From contig NZ_FOXL01000002.1 of NCBI RefSeq assembly GCF_900115705.1, positions 248,001 to 312,000 of the forward strand: 64,000 nucleotides of DNA, read 5' to 3'. A program made the position numbers and the translations under genes. Positions 18,016-26,313 of this stretch are shown here, piece by piece. The stretch is from Frateuria terrea (GTDB taxonomy: Bacteria; Pseudomonadota; Gammaproteobacteria; Xanthomonadales; Rhodanobacteraceae). The first letter of the stretch is position 1. The number at the start of each line of letters is the position of its first letter. Under the pieces are notes generated by a model. It did not search any database, had not been told where the DNA came from, and saw only the letters and a program-made list of their open reading frames with translations.

Positions 18016-18047
18016 TTTTGGACGTCCATACGAACGGACGTCCAAAA
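18016..18047. repeat. Inverted repeat made of two GGACGTCC palindromes
   Basis: Two 12-base arms, TTTTGGACGTCC and GGACGTCCAAAA, are separated by 8 bp. Each contains the self-complementary octamer GGACGTCC, so the element can act as a long hairpin or as two identical operator half-units 20 bp apart. It lies between the glycine-zipper gene and the leader of the arginine operon, about 60 bp upstream of the leader ORF. Its arms with A/T runs could extend the adjacent terminator. Its role is undetermined. Confidence 0.6.
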
Positions 18048-18070
18048 CGAAACCGCCGCCCGGAGGCGGC
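18043..18070 (-). terminator. Terminator after the glycine-zipper gene
   Basis: A GCCGCC/GGCGGC stem with a 4-base loop lies 12 bp after the stop of the upstream gene and is followed on the minus strand by GGTTTCGTTTT. This looks like an intrinsic terminator with a modest T tract. It abuts the GGACGTCC inverted repeat. Confidence 0.55.
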
Positions 18071-18081
18071 CGTCGTTGCGG

Positions 18082-18618
18082 TCATTCGGCGGGGGCGACG
18101 CTCACCCGCACCCGCAGGCGCTCACCCGGATCGTAGTTCAGGCGCGAGACGTAGACGTCCCCGTGATAGCGGTACTCCACGTCGTAGCCCATCAGGCGGC
18201 GCTGCTCGCTCACCGAGCTGACCTGGCGGCAGCGGGTCACCGTGTCGTCGTACTCGCGCTCGCCGCGGCGCGCCACGCCATGGCCGACCGCGCCGCCGGC
18301 CACTGCGCCGGCAACGGTAGCTGCCTTGCGGCCATCGCCCTTGCCGACGGTGTTGCCGAGCACGCCGCCGATCACCGCACCCAGCACCGTGCCGGCCGTG
18401 GTGTTGCCGCCACCTTCGCGACGCACCACCGGTTCGTCGTAGCACTCCTGCTGGGGCACCTCGGTGCGGGCCACGCCGTACACCGGATCGACGCGCAACA
18501 CGTCGGCCCAGCCGTAGTGGGTGTTGGCATCGTCGCCATCGGCGTAACGCCCGTCCTGCGCATGCACGCCACCGGCCGCGAGGAGCAACGCCAGGGCGGG
18601 GAGCAACATCTTGTTCAT
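18082..18618 (-). CDS. Exported glycine-zipper 2TM protein
   Basis: A 178-residue protein with a signal peptide (MNKMLLPALALLLAAGGVHA, cleavage near residue 20). The centre is a glycine zipper, AGTVLGAVIGGVLGNTVGKG continuing into VAGAVAGGAVGHGVA, typical of the Rick_17kDa/glycine-zipper 2TM family of envelope proteins such as SlyB and Pcp. Unlike those it lacks a lipobox. The C-terminal half (EYRYHGDVYVSRLNYDPGERLRV) resembles the tail common in Xanthomonadales members. The start is set by TGGAGG 5 nt upstream; a longer frame upstream would bury the signal peptide. Function in envelope integrity is inferred from the family. Confidence 0.85.
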   Translation of the reverse strand: MNKMLLPALALLLAAGGVHAQDGRYADGDDANTHYGWADVLRVDPVYGVARTEVPQQECYDEPVVRREGGGNTTAGTVLGAVIGGVLGNTVGKGDGRKAATVAGAVAGGAVGHGVARRGEREYDDTVTRCRQVSSVSEQRRLMGYDVEYRYHGDVYVSRLNYDPGERLRVRVSVAPAE

Positions 18619-18867
18619 GGGACCTCCAGCATGGTCCGAAAAGCGCTTCTGCGCGGTTGTCATTGCAACAAATTCACGCTGAATCAACGCTTAGAGCGTC
18701 CGGAGGACGACCGGCGGCGCTGGGTCTGTTCAGGGGATTGTCGGGTTCCCCCTGGAGGAAGGCCGCTCATTTGCGAGTACCGCGAGCCTCGCCCCAACCC
18801 CCGGAAGGGAGAGGGAGCGCATGGTGCCTGTTAAGATGCGCGGCTTGGCCGCGCCACAGGCGATCCG

Positions 18868-20235
18868 ATGTCGATTTCGCTCTACAACAGCCTGACCCGC
18901 CGCACCGACACCTTCGTGCCGCTCGATCCGGAGCGGGTGACCATGTACCTGTGCGGTCCGACCGTCTACAACTACGTGCATATCGGCAACGCGCGCGGCC
19001 CGGTGGTGTTCGATGTGCTGGTACGGCTGTTGCGGCGGCACTACCCGCGCGTGGTCTATGCACGCAACATCACCGACGTGGACGACAAGATCAACGCCGC
19101 GGCGCGCGGACAGGGCGTGGAGATCGGCGTGATCACGGGGCGCTTCACGCACGCCTATCGCGATGACATGGCCGCCCTGGGCATCGCCCCGCCGGACGTT
19201 GAACCGCATGCCACCGCGCACATCGGCGAGATCATCGCCATGATCGGGGCACTGATCGCCGGCGGCCATGCCTACGCGGCCGAGGGCCACGTGCTGTTCG
19301 ACGTGGGCACGTACCCTGCATACGGGCAACTTTCCGGGCGCGATACCGACGAGCTGATCGCCGGCGCACGCATCGAGGTAGCGCCGTACAAGAAGAACCC
19401 GACCGACTTCGTGCTGTGGAAGCCCTCCACACCCGAGCTGCCCGGCTGGGACAGTCCGTGGGGCCGCGGCCGGCCCGGCTGGCACATCGAGTGCTCGGCA
19501 ATGAGCGCGGCGCACCTGGGCAACACGATCGATATCCACGCTGGCGGGGTCGACCTCACCTTCCCGCACCACGAGAACGAAATCGCCCAATCCACCTGCG
19601 CGCATGGTGGCCAGGTGTTCGCCCGTTGGTGGTTGCACAACGGCATGCTCACCTTCGACGGACGCAAGATGTCCAAGTCGCTGGGCAACGTGCTGCTGGT
19701 GCACGAGTTGCTCAAGCGCCATCCGCCCGAAGCGCTGCGCCTGCTGCTACTGCGCGGCCACTACCGGCAGCCGCTGGATTGGTCGGATGCCGCATTGGCG
19801 CAGGCGGTGAGCACGCTGGACGGATGGTATCGCGTGTTGCGCGACCTGGCGCACGTGCCAGTGGAGGGCGAGCTGCCGGTGCCGCCGCGGGTCGAGGCGG
19901 CGCTGTGCGACGATCTCAACACGCCCCAGGCGCTGGCCGAACTTGCGCTGCTGGCCGACGCGGCGCGCCAGTCCGGCCAGGCCGGGGCCAAGGCCGCGCT
20001 GCTCGGCGGCGGCGCCCTGCTCGGCCTGCTGCAGCAGGATCCGGAGGCCTGGTTCAGGCGCGGCGACGACGCGGTCGATGCGGCGCGCATCGAGGCCCTG
20101 CTGGAAGAGCGCCGCACCGCCCGCGCCGCCCGCGACTTCGCCCGGGCTGACGCGATTCGCAACGAGCTGTCGGCGATGGGCGTGGTGATCGAGGACGGCG
20201 CGCAGGGCACGCGCTGGAGCATCCAGAAGAGTTGA
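18868..20235 (+). CDS. cysS: Cysteinyl-tRNA synthetase
   Basis: A 455-residue class I aminoacyl-tRNA synthetase. The HIGH-type motif is in [14 protein letters not shown], the KMSKS loop is [10 protein letters not shown], and the cysteine-binding zinc site is represented by MYLCGPT and the WHIECSAM and HHENE segments. The length matches the family. The 249 bp upstream hold no gene but include a stretch resembling a dispersed intergenic repeat (CCCCAACCCCC ... GGGAGAGGG). Confidence 0.97.
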   Translation: MSISLYNSLTRRTDTFVPLDPERVTMYLCGPTVYNYVHIGNARGPVVFDVLVRLLRRHYPRVVYARNITDVDDKINAAARGQGVEIGVITGRFTHAYRDDMAALGIAPPDVEPHATAHIGEIIAMIGALIAGGHAYAAEGHVLFDVGTYPAYGQLSGRDTDELIAGARIEVAPYKKNPTDFVLWKPSTPELPGWDSPWGRGRPGWHIECSAMSAAHLGNTIDIHAGGVDLTFPHHENEIAQSTCAHGGQVFARWWLHNGMLTFDGRKMSKSLGNVLLVHELLKRHPPEALRLLLLRGHYRQPLDWSDAALAQAVSTLDGWYRVLRDLAHVPVEGELPVPPRVEAALCDDLNTPQALAELALLADAARQSGQAGAKAALLGGGALLGLLQQDPEAWFRRGDDAVDAARIEALLEERRTARAARDFARADAIRNELSAMGVVIEDGAQGTRWSIQKS

Positions 20236-20290
20236 GCCTGGCTGGGGCGCGCTTCAGCCCGCGATTTGCCGTACGCGCGATAATGCCCGC

Positions 20291-20719
20291 ATGAATACCG
20301 CATCCCCCAGCGCCGAGCAGGCGCAACAGGACATCGCCGAGGAGTTCGCCTTCTTCGGCGACTGGTCCGAACGCTATCAATACCTAATCGACCTGGGCAG
20401 GCAACTGCCGCCCTTCCCGGAAGAATGCAAGACCGAGGAGCACCGCGTGCACGGCTGCCAGTCGATGGTATGGCTGGTGCCCAGCGGCGACGCGGCGAAG
20501 ATGCATTTTGCCGCCACCAGCGACTCGGCCATCGTTTCTGGCCTGATCGCGCTGGTGCTGCGGGTCTACTCGGGTCGGCCCGCCGCCGAGATCGTCGCCA
20601 CCGAACCGGAGTTTGTGCAGTCGATCGGCCTGGCTAAGCATCTTTCGCCGACGCGCTCCAACGGGTTGGCTGCGATGCTGGCCAAGCTCAAGGGATATGC
20701 GGCGCAGGCGCTGGCCTGA
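20291..20719 (+). CDS. sufE: SufE-family sulfur acceptor
   Basis: A 142-residue SufE/CsdE protein. The sulfur-accepting cysteine is Cys56 in HRVHGCQSMVW. Other conserved features are EEFAFFGDWSERYQYLIDLG and the C-terminal LSPTRSNGLAAMLAKLK. SufE takes persulfide sulfur from a SufS-type cysteine desulfurase and stimulates Fe-S cluster assembly. It follows cysS by 55 bp on the same strand and may be co-transcribed; the rest of a suf operon is not in the window. Confidence 0.93.
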   Translation: MNTASPSAEQAQQDIAEEFAFFGDWSERYQYLIDLGRQLPPFPEECKTEEHRVHGCQSMVWLVPSGDAAKMHFAATSDSAIVSGLIALVLRVYSGRPAAEIVATEPEFVQSIGLAKHLSPTRSNGLAAMLAKLKGYAAQALA

Positions 20720-20830
20720 CCCGCCCCTTCGCTGCCTGCATGGCAAGCTGGACGGAGTTCGCTGGGCCGACGCCACTGATGCACCATTCTCCTGCGCGCA
20801 GACGGTAGCCGCCTTTCCAACCAAAAACAA

Positions 20831-20852
20831 AGCCCCGCGCGAAGGCGGGGCT
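20831..20852. terminator. Bidirectional terminator between sufE and dksA
   Basis: An 8-bp stem AGCCCCGC/GCGGGGCT with a 6-base loop lies between two convergent genes. On the minus strand it is followed by TTTGTTTTTGG, a good T tract for dksA, whose stop is 26 bp away. On the plus strand a weaker TTCGTCTCTTTT follows, serving cysS-sufE. Confidence 0.8.
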
Positions 20853-20877
20853 TCGTCTCTTTTCCGTCGGCGCGCGA

Positions 20878-22134
20878 TCAGTCGCCCATCTGCTTCTGCA
20901 GATGCTCGCGGCGCTCCTGCGCATCGAGCGACAGCGTGGCGATCGGGCGGGCGTCCAGGCGCTCCAGGCCGATCTCCTCGTCGGTCTCCTCGCAATACCC
21001 GTAGCGGCCTTCCTCGATCCGGCGCATGGCCTTGTCGATCTTGGAGATCAGCTTGCGATAGCGGTCGCGCGTGCGCAATTCCAGCGAGTTCTCGGTCTCG
21101 CGGGTGGCGCGCTCGGCCTCGTCGCCGACGTCGCGCACTTCGTCGCGCAGGTTTTCCATCGTCTGGCGCGACTCTTCCACCAACTGGTCGCGCCAGTCGC
21201 GCAACTTGTTGCGGAAGTAGGCCAGGTGCCTGGGGTTCATGTACTCCTCGTCGTTCGAGGGACGGTAGCCCGGCGGCAGGTCGATGTTGATGGTGGAAGG
21301 CAGGGCGTAACGGCCATCCTCGCGGGTCACGCCATTGTCGAGAGTTGTAGCGGAATTATTCATTGAGGACTGCGGGGTCTTCTGCTTCTTGAGTGGGGTA
21401 TGGCGTGCGGTGGCCGTGGCCACGCGCGGGGACACCATCGCGACGGCACTCGCCACTTTGCCCTTCATGGGCGCAACGGCGGGTGATGGAGATGTTTGCT
21501 TGGCGACGACCGGCGCGGCCTGCTTGAGCGGCGCCGGTGCGCTGGCGGCGGCTTTGACAGGCTTGGCCGGCGCGGATCTTCCTGCAGCGGCCTTCTCGAC
21601 GATCTTGTACGGCACCTTCGTGACGGCCTTGGTCGCAGCCTTGCCGGCCTTCGCGGGCGCAGCCGGCTTCGGCGCTGCCTTGTTGGCCTGCTTGGCCGGC
21701 GCCGCCTTTTTCGGAGCCGGTTTGCCCGCGGGCCTGGTCGGATTTTTCGCCGCAGGCCTGGACGGGGACTTGGCCGGCTTGCCGGCCGGCGCAGTCTTCT
21801 TCACTGCCGGAGCCGGCTTGCGGGCGACGGTCTTGCTGGCAGGCTTCTTCGCGGCAGGCGCCTTTTTGGCGGGGGCCTTCTTTGCCACGGACTTGGCCGC
21901 GGGCTTCGCGGCCGTCTTGCCGGCAACCGGCTTGCGCGCAACCGATTTCTTCACCGCCACTTGCTTGGCTGCCGGCTTGCGTGCGGGCGCGGCCTTCTTG
22001 GAGGCGGCGCTCTTGGCGGCCCGGGCGCTGCTGGCGGCGACCTTGGGCTTGGCGGCCTTGGCTTCTTTCGCCTTGCCCGCAGGCTTCCCTTTCTGCGCCT
22101 TGGCGGCGGTCGAACTACGCGTCGTTTTCGCCAT
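20878..22134 (-). CDS. dksA: DksA-type RNA polymerase-binding regulator with long Lys/Ala/Pro-rich N-terminal extension
   Basis: A 418-residue protein in two parts. Residues 1-257 are a low-complexity Lys/Ala/Pro tract resembling histone H1 or AlgP tails (repeats such as KPAAK and KKAPAKK). Residues 258-418 form a complete DksA unit of 161 residues: a coiled-coil hairpin (NKLRDWRDQLVEESRQTM) and the C-terminal YGYCEETDEEIGLERL region. Of the four zinc-binding cysteines of E. coli DksA only Cys381 remains; the other three are Thr, Ser and Ala. DksA works with ppGpp to modulate initiation at RNA polymerase. The tail might bind nucleic acid. The start has AAGGGAA upstream. Met258 is a possible internal start but lacks a Shine-Dalgarno. 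Confidence 0.9.
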   Translation of the reverse strand: MAKTTRSSTAAKAQKGKPAGKAKEAKAAKPKVAASSARAAKSAASKKAAPARKPAAKQVAVKKSVARKPVAGKTAAKPAAKSVAKKAPAKKAPAAKKPASKTVARKPAPAVKKTAPAGKPAKSPSRPAAKNPTRPAGKPAPKKAAPAKQANKAAPKPAAPAKAGKAATKAVTKVPYKIVEKAAAGRSAPAKPVKAAASAPAPLKQAAPVVAKQTSPSPAVAPMKGKVASAVAMVSPRVATATARHTPLKKQKTPQSSMNNSATTLDNGVTREDGRYALPSTINIDLPPGYRPSNDEEYMNPRHLAYFRNKLRDWRDQLVEESRQTMENLRDEVRDVGDEAERATRETENSLELRTRDRYRKLISKIDKAMRRIEEGRYGYCEETDEEIGLERLDARPIATLSLDAQERREHLQKQMGD

Positions 22135-22167
22135 TTCCCTTCACCGTTTTGGCCGTGGCGGCCGGGT

Positions 22168-22196
22168 GTTATAGCCCATGCGCCTTACACCAGCAA
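22168..22196 (-). promoter_or_regulatory. Sigma-70 promoter for dksA
   Basis: On the minus strand TTGCTG (-35) and TATAAC (-10) are separated by exactly 17 bp. The -10 element ends 34 bp before the dksA start, giving a leader of about 27 nt. Match quality is high for DNA of this GC content. Confidence 0.6.
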
Positions 22197-22225
22197 CAGG
22201 CATCTGGAATACTTGGAGGCACTAC

Positions 22226-22252
22226 ATGCCGCGAGCCGTTTGGGCTGCGTGA
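22226..22252 (+). CDS. Eight-codon upstream ORF coupled to yidD
   Basis: A short frame MPRAVWAA with a strong GGAGG 6 nt upstream of its ATG. Its TGA stop overlaps the GTG start of yidD (GTGA). yidD has no Shine-Dalgarno of its own, so ribosomes would reach it by termination-reinitiation. No independent evidence that the peptide itself has a function. Confidence 0.45.
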   Translation: MPRAVWAA

Positions 22253-22521
22253 ACAAAGTGACCCGATTCCTGCTCCTCCTGCTCGGCTTGTACAAACGCT
22301 TGCTGAGCCCCCTGCTGGGTCAGCGTTGCCGCTTCCACCCCAGCTGTTCCGATTATGCACGGATTGCCATTGTGCGCTTCGGTCCCGTACGCGGAGGCAC
22401 GCTCACGCTGTGGCGCATCATGCGCTGCCAGCCGCTGTGTACCGGCGGCACGGACCCCGTGCCGGAGCATTTCCATTTCACCCACTGTCGCCCCCGAGGC
22501 GAATCCCGACCCCAGCGATGA
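22249..22521 (+). CDS. yidD: Membrane protein insertion efficiency factor YidD
   Basis: A 90-residue protein with the YidD signature: an N-terminal hydrophobic/amphipathic helix (FLLLLLGLYKRLLSPLLG) followed by CRFHPSCSDYARIAI and the Cys residues of MRCQPLCTGG. It is thought to help YidC-mediated membrane insertion. It is usually found beside rnpA and yidC near the origin; here it stands alone, divergent from dksA. The GTG start overlaps an eight-codon upstream ORF. A TTG three codons earlier is an alternative start. Confidence 0.88.
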   Translation: MNKVTRFLLLLLGLYKRLLSPLLGQRCRFHPSCSDYARIAIVRFGPVRGGTLTLWRIMRCQPLCTGGTDPVPEHFHFTHCRPRGESRPQR

Positions 22522-22681
22522 ACCGGCGAAACGGTCAGTGATCCCCGCCAGGCCTGGACAGATTAAACCTGCGGCGCCGAAGCACCGCTGACATTCGATC
22601 CCGCACCAGGAGGAAGCGAGCGGGAGCCGCGTACATTGGCAAAGGGAAGGCAATAAGCTGTTCGCGAGGACGGCAAAGCCC

Positions 22682-23629
22682 CTAGCCCGCGGAGCCATAG
22701 CCGCCCGGCACGCCCTTGCTGGCGTAGGCGACCGCGTCGTGCGGATGCAGGCTTTCCTGATGTTCCAGCCGCACGTGGAAATCGGCGATGCGCGGATCGG
22801 CGTCGAGCGCCTTCTGGATGCGCCGCGCTGCATCTTCGCAAAACATCAGATTGCCGCCATTGGCCAGCGCGAAGGCTTGCTCGTCTTCGCGCTTGACCGC
22901 GGTCTGCACCGGCGTACCGAGCGCCCCTTCGACGCGATCCAGGGTGGAGATCAGGTTGAAACCCACGCCATCGGCCAGGCGCACCAGCAGCCGCGCCACG
23001 CTGCGCTGCGCATGCGGCGTGGCGACAATGCCCTGCTCGCTGCCCAGCCATGCCATTACGGCGGCATGGTCGACCGGCTTGCCAGCGTCGAAATCGCGCG
23101 CGAACTGTTCCTGGATGAGCTGGCGCGACAACGCGGCGGAGGCCGGACAGGTCGAGGAATAGACCACTTCGGTGCCCAGCTCCAGTTGGAAGCCGTCCGC
23201 GCCGAGACTGGCCTCGATCGACACCGGATAGGCGCGCCAGCCGCTGTTGGCGCTGCGCAGCGCAGACCTGCGGACCAGATGGTCGAAGCGGATACTGAGG
23301 CGGGCGCGATCGGACAGGTCGTGGTGCGACTCCAGAAACGCCCGCAGCAGCGCTTCGATGGTCGCCGCATCCAGCGGATTGGCGCTGAGATGCCTGTCGA
23401 CCAGCAGGTAGAGCCGCGACATGTGGATGCCGCGCTTGTCCGGCCGGGTCAGGTTGACGAAGGCTCCCACCTGCGCGCTGGCGCGCTCGATGCTGCCGTC
23501 GCCGGCGTCGAAACGCACCGGCACCTCGATGCCGTCCATGCCCACCCAGTCCAACGCGCCGGCAAGGTGCGGCTGCGCCTGGACGGCGACATCGGGCAGC
23601 AGGCGGGCGGTGTTTTCGTGGCTGTGCAT
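22682..23629 (-). CDS. folE2: GTP cyclohydrolase I type 2 (FolE2)
   Basis: A 315-residue protein of the FolE2/GCYH-IB family, which converts GTP to dihydroneopterin triphosphate at the start of folate synthesis and needs less or no zinc compared with FolE. Family landmarks are NLTRPDKRGIHMSRLY, the catalytic cysteine in YSSTCPASAALSRQL, and the C-terminal MFCEDAARRIQKAL and HQESLHPHDA segments. FolE2 is often a zinc-starvation substitute for FolE. No Zur-type box was recognised upstream, and whether a second folE exists cannot be seen here. It is a single gene; the 160 bp downstream to yidD hold nothing recognisable. Confidence 0.92.
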   Translation of the reverse strand: MHSHENTARLLPDVAVQAQPHLAGALDWVGMDGIEVPVRFDAGDGSIERASAQVGAFVNLTRPDKRGIHMSRLYLLVDRHLSANPLDAATIEALLRAFLESHHDLSDRARLSIRFDHLVRRSALRSANSGWRAYPVSIEASLGADGFQLELGTEVVYSSTCPASAALSRQLIQEQFARDFDAGKPVDHAAVMAWLGSEQGIVATPHAQRSVARLLVRLADGVGFNLISTLDRVEGALGTPVQTAVKREDEQAFALANGGNLMFCEDAARRIQKALDADPRIADFHVRLEHQESLHPHDAVAYASKGVPGGYGSAG

Positions 23630-23753
23630 GGGAAGTCCTAGCGGCAGGCGGCGGCGCCGCGCGGCTCTCTATTTTGGGGCAGCGGACGCGGGGGCAACAG
23701 CCACGATGCGGAAACACTGTGTTGAGTGCCCGCCACCCCTGCCCCCGGTTTGA

Positions 23754-24605
23754 TCAGGCAGCGCCCGCACGTCGCCAGCGGCGCGCGGCCTGCCAGGCCG
23801 CCAGCGTCGTCGCCAGCCCGCCGGCCGGACGCGCACGCTGCTGCAGCGCTTGCAACGGCTCGGCGGCGCCCGCGGCGCGTTGGGTCAGCCGTTCCCCCTC
23901 GCGGGACTCGATGGCACGGAACACGCTCAGCGGGCCGGGCAACCGGGCCGCTGAGCGCCAGGCCGCGGCGATTTCGCCCAGTTGCTCGCGCACGGCGGCA
24001 TTGCGCGCGGCGCCGGGGCGACGCAACTGGTCGCGGCTCAGGCCGTGACGCGCCAGCGAGGCCATCGGCAGCGGCAGCCGGTCGCGCTCGGCATCGTCAT
24101 CCAGGCGGCGTAGCGCGTGCAGCAGGTGCCCCAGCGTGGCGAGCCGGGCGGCGCGCTCGGATGAGGCGGCATTGCCGAACCACCAGGCGGTCTCCAGCGC
24201 AGCCAGCGCACCATGCAACTGCGAGACCGCCGCCAGTTGGGCGGCAAAGTCGGCGGCGGTGCCCTCTTCCAGTTGCGCCATCGCCGCCAGCACCGGTGCG
24301 AGCCAGCGCTCACCGCCGATGCGGCTGGCCCGCTCGTCGTCGAACAGCACCCGGGTCAACGGATGGCGACCGCCGCTCTCGGCGGCGCCAGCCAGTTCTT
24401 CCGCCCACCAGTTGAGCTTGGTGGCGGCCACGTGCGGTTCGCGGATGCCGTAGGCTGCAGCGAGGAGTTCCTGTTCCAGCGCCGCCAGCGCGATATGCCC
24501 GGCGTGGCGCGACGGTTCGACGAACGCGAGCGCGACGCGCTGTGCCGGCTGTGCGGCCAGCCATTTGTCGACATAGCTCTGCAGCGCGTCGTGGCCGGCG
24601 TCCAT
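23754..24605 (-). CDS. Squalene/phytoene synthase family protein
   Basis: A 283-residue all-helical protein of the trans-isoprenyl (head-to-head) synthase superfamily. AAYGIREPHVAATKLNWWAEEL near residue 65 corresponds to the first conserved helix, but the two aspartate-rich motifs of true synthases are weak; RRLDDDAERDRLPLP is the best candidate. It may be an NDUFAF6-like relative without carotenoid or squalene activity. The ATG overlaps the gph stop (ATGA), so it is the last gene of the mtaD-yciI-ubiG-gph unit, which also makes ubiquinone through ubiG. No other carotenoid or hopanoid gene is present. Confidence 0.75.
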   Translation of the reverse strand: MDAGHDALQSYVDKWLAAQPAQRVALAFVEPSRHAGHIALAALEQELLAAAYGIREPHVAATKLNWWAEELAGAAESGGRHPLTRVLFDDERASRIGGERWLAPVLAAMAQLEEGTAADFAAQLAAVSQLHGALAALETAWWFGNAASSERAARLATLGHLLHALRRLDDDAERDRLPLPMASLARHGLSRDQLRRPGAARNAAVREQLGEIAAAWRSAARLPGPLSVFRAIESREGERLTQRAAGAAEPLQALQQRARPAGGLATTLAAWQAARRWRRAGAA

Positions 24606-25285
24606 CACGCCACCGCCTGGCCGCGGCGCAGCCACCGGGCGAACTGATCGGGCGTGTCGAGCACGGCGTCGGCGTTCCATTCGTGCGGGTCGCCACCGTC
24701 CAGATAGCCCCATGCCACCGCCACGGTGTACAGCCCGGCCGCCGCGCCGGCCATCACGTCGCGCCGATCGTCGCCGACGAACAGGCTGCGGATCGGGTCG
24801 ATGCCGGCGCGCTCACAGGCCAGGCGCACCGGCGCCGGATCGGGCTTTTTCACGGGCAGGGTGTCGCCGCTGACGACCGCCGACGCGCGGCCAGCCCATC
24901 CGATCCGCCGCAACAGCTCGTCCGTCAGGAAGCCTGCCTTGTTGGTGACGATACCCCAGCGCACGCCGGCGGCCTCGAGCTGGTCCAGCATGGGCTCGAT
25001 TCCCTCGAAGGGACGCGTGGCCTGGCCCATCACCGCTCCGTACAGTTCGAGATAGCGATCCACCCGCGCCTCGACCGCGGGTTCGCCCAGCTGGCCGAAG
25101 GCGCAGCGCAATACCGCGCGCGCGCCGCGCGAGACCACTTCGCGCACTGGCGCATAGGGCGGCACCGGCGCGCCCTCCTCTTCGCACTGGCGTTTGAGCG
25201 CGGCATAGAGATCCGGCGCGCTGTCGAGCAAGGTGCCGTCGAGGTCGAACAGCACGCCTTCGAGGGTGAGCGGCAACGGCTTCAT
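24605..25285 (-). CDS. gph: Phosphoglycolate phosphatase-type HAD hydrolase
   Basis: A 226-residue haloacid-dehalogenase hydrolase. Motif I is DLDGTLLDSAPDL, motif II is in WGIVTNKAG, motif III is the lysine in VKKPDP, and motif IV is FVGDDRRD. The alpha-helical cap between motifs I and II has the usual Gph size. Position next to ubiG is the standard arrangement in gammaproteobacteria (ubiG-gph). It may dephosphorylate 2-phosphoglycolate from DNA repair; some xanthomonad homologues are annotated as MupP-like (N-acetylmuramic acid 6-phosphate phosphatase), and the sequence alone does not decide. It overlaps both neighbours by 4 bp. Confidence 0.85.
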   Translation of the reverse strand: MKPLPLTLEGVLFDLDGTLLDSAPDLYAALKRQCEEEGAPVPPYAPVREVVSRGARAVLRCAFGQLGEPAVEARVDRYLELYGAVMGQATRPFEGIEPMLDQLEAAGVRWGIVTNKAGFLTDELLRRIGWAGRASAVVSGDTLPVKKPDPAPVRLACERAGIDPIRSLFVGDDRRDVMAGAAAGLYTVAVAWGYLDGGDPHEWNADAVLDTPDQFARWLRRGQAVA

Positions 25286-25995
25286 GCCGGCTTGCGCGCG
25301 GACAACAGGTAGTTGACCGCCGTGATGCGGCTCAACGAGGCCTTGCGGGTGAGCGGGTTGTAGGCCAGGCCCGAGACATCCTCCAGTTCCAGCCCCGCGT
25401 GGCGCAACAGTCGGCCGAGCTCTGAGGGCTTGAGGAACTGCGCGTAGTGGTGGGTGCCGCGCGGCAGCAGGCGCATCACGTACTCGGCGCCGAGGATCGC
25501 CGCGCCGAAGGCGGCAGGCGTGCGATTGAGCGTGGACATGAACAGGCGGGCGCCCGGTTTGAGCAGCCCGGCCAGGTCACGGACCAGCGCGACCGGGTCG
25601 GGAACGTGCTCGATCAGTTCCATGCAGCACACCGCGTCGAAGCTGGATGGTTCGCTGGCTGCCAGCGCGGCCGAGGACTGCACTCGGTAGTCGACCTTCA
25701 GCTCCGACTCGAACAGGTGCAGCTTGGCCACCTCGATCACCTTCTCGCCCAGGTCGATGCCGGTGACCTGCGCGCCCTCGCGCGCCAGCGCTTCGCTGAG
25801 CAGACCGCCGCCGCAGCCGACGTCGGCGACCTTGGCGCGCGGCAGGTCCACGCGTGCGGCGACGTAGGCTGCGCGCACCGGATTGAGGTCGTGCAGTGGG
25901 CGCGATTCGCCGTCTGGATCCCACCAGCGGGCAGCCAGCTTGTCGAAGCGGGCGATTTCGTCGGGACTGACGTTGGCGGTGGTTGTTTCGGTCAT
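25282..25995 (-). CDS. ubiG: Ubiquinone biosynthesis O-methyltransferase
   Basis: A 237-residue SAM-dependent methyltransferase that performs both O-methylations of ubiquinone synthesis. It has the family start DEIARFDKLAARWWDPDGESRPLHDLNPVR, motif I VADVGCGGGLLSEALAREG, and CMELIEHVPDP. The ATG chosen has AAGGA 8 nt upstream; an earlier in-frame start adds seven residues. Its stop overlaps the gph start by 4 bp. Confidence 0.96.
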   Translation of the reverse strand: MTETTTANVSPDEIARFDKLAARWWDPDGESRPLHDLNPVRAAYVAARVDLPRAKVADVGCGGGLLSEALAREGAQVTGIDLGEKVIEVAKLHLFESELKVDYRVQSSAALAASEPSSFDAVCCMELIEHVPDPVALVRDLAGLLKPGARLFMSTLNRTPAAFGAAILGAEYVMRLLPRGTHHYAQFLKPSELGRLLRHAGLELEDVSGLAYNPLTRKASLSRITAVNYLLSARKPA

Positions 25996-26049
25996 CGGGG
26001 TGTCCTTCGACTTCACTTCGCTACGCCCGGGTAGGGCTCGCGCGCGAGG

Positions 26050-26304
26050 CTAGCGCGCCTGCCATTCGTACACTGTCACGTCCCAGCCGCCGCTTACATG
26101 GGCTGGATCGCGGTGGGCGACGGCATGCGCCTCGACCAGGTCCGTCGCGCGCAGCAGGTAGGCGCCGCCCGACTTGTCGCCGAACGGGCCGGAGCGCTCC
26201 ACGCGGCCCTCTGCACGCAGTTCGTCGAGGAAGCGCTGGTGTGCCGGCACCACGGCAGGATCGAACTGCGGACGACGCATCACCATGACCAGATACAGAT
26301 TCAT
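26050..26304 (-). CDS. YciI-family protein
   Basis: An 84-residue ferredoxin-like-fold protein with the YciI pattern: MNLYLVMVMRRPQFDPA, an AHQRFLDELRAEGRVERSGPF segment, and a His-Asp pair in the C-terminal half (AHRDPAHVSGGW). Some relatives are dehalogenases or isomerases, but the role of most is unknown. It starts 9 bp after mtaD and precedes ubiG by 54 bp, so it belongs to the same unit. Confidence 0.85.
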   Translation of the reverse strand: MNLYLVMVMRRPQFDPAVVPAHQRFLDELRAEGRVERSGPFGDKSGGAYLLRATDLVEAHAVAHRDPAHVSGGWDVTVYEWQAR

Positions 26305-26313
26305 GCGTACCTC

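Noticed and set aside
21361-21363. Internal start of dksA at Met258
   Set aside because: It would give a DksA of standard size, but no Shine-Dalgarno precedes it and the upstream start has one; kept as an alternative only.
21335-22174. Ala/Leu/Gly-rich plus-strand frame that looks like a membrane protein
   Set aside because: It is the complement of the Lys/Ala/Pro-rich dksA tail; hydrophobicity arises from reading Lys and Ala codons backwards.
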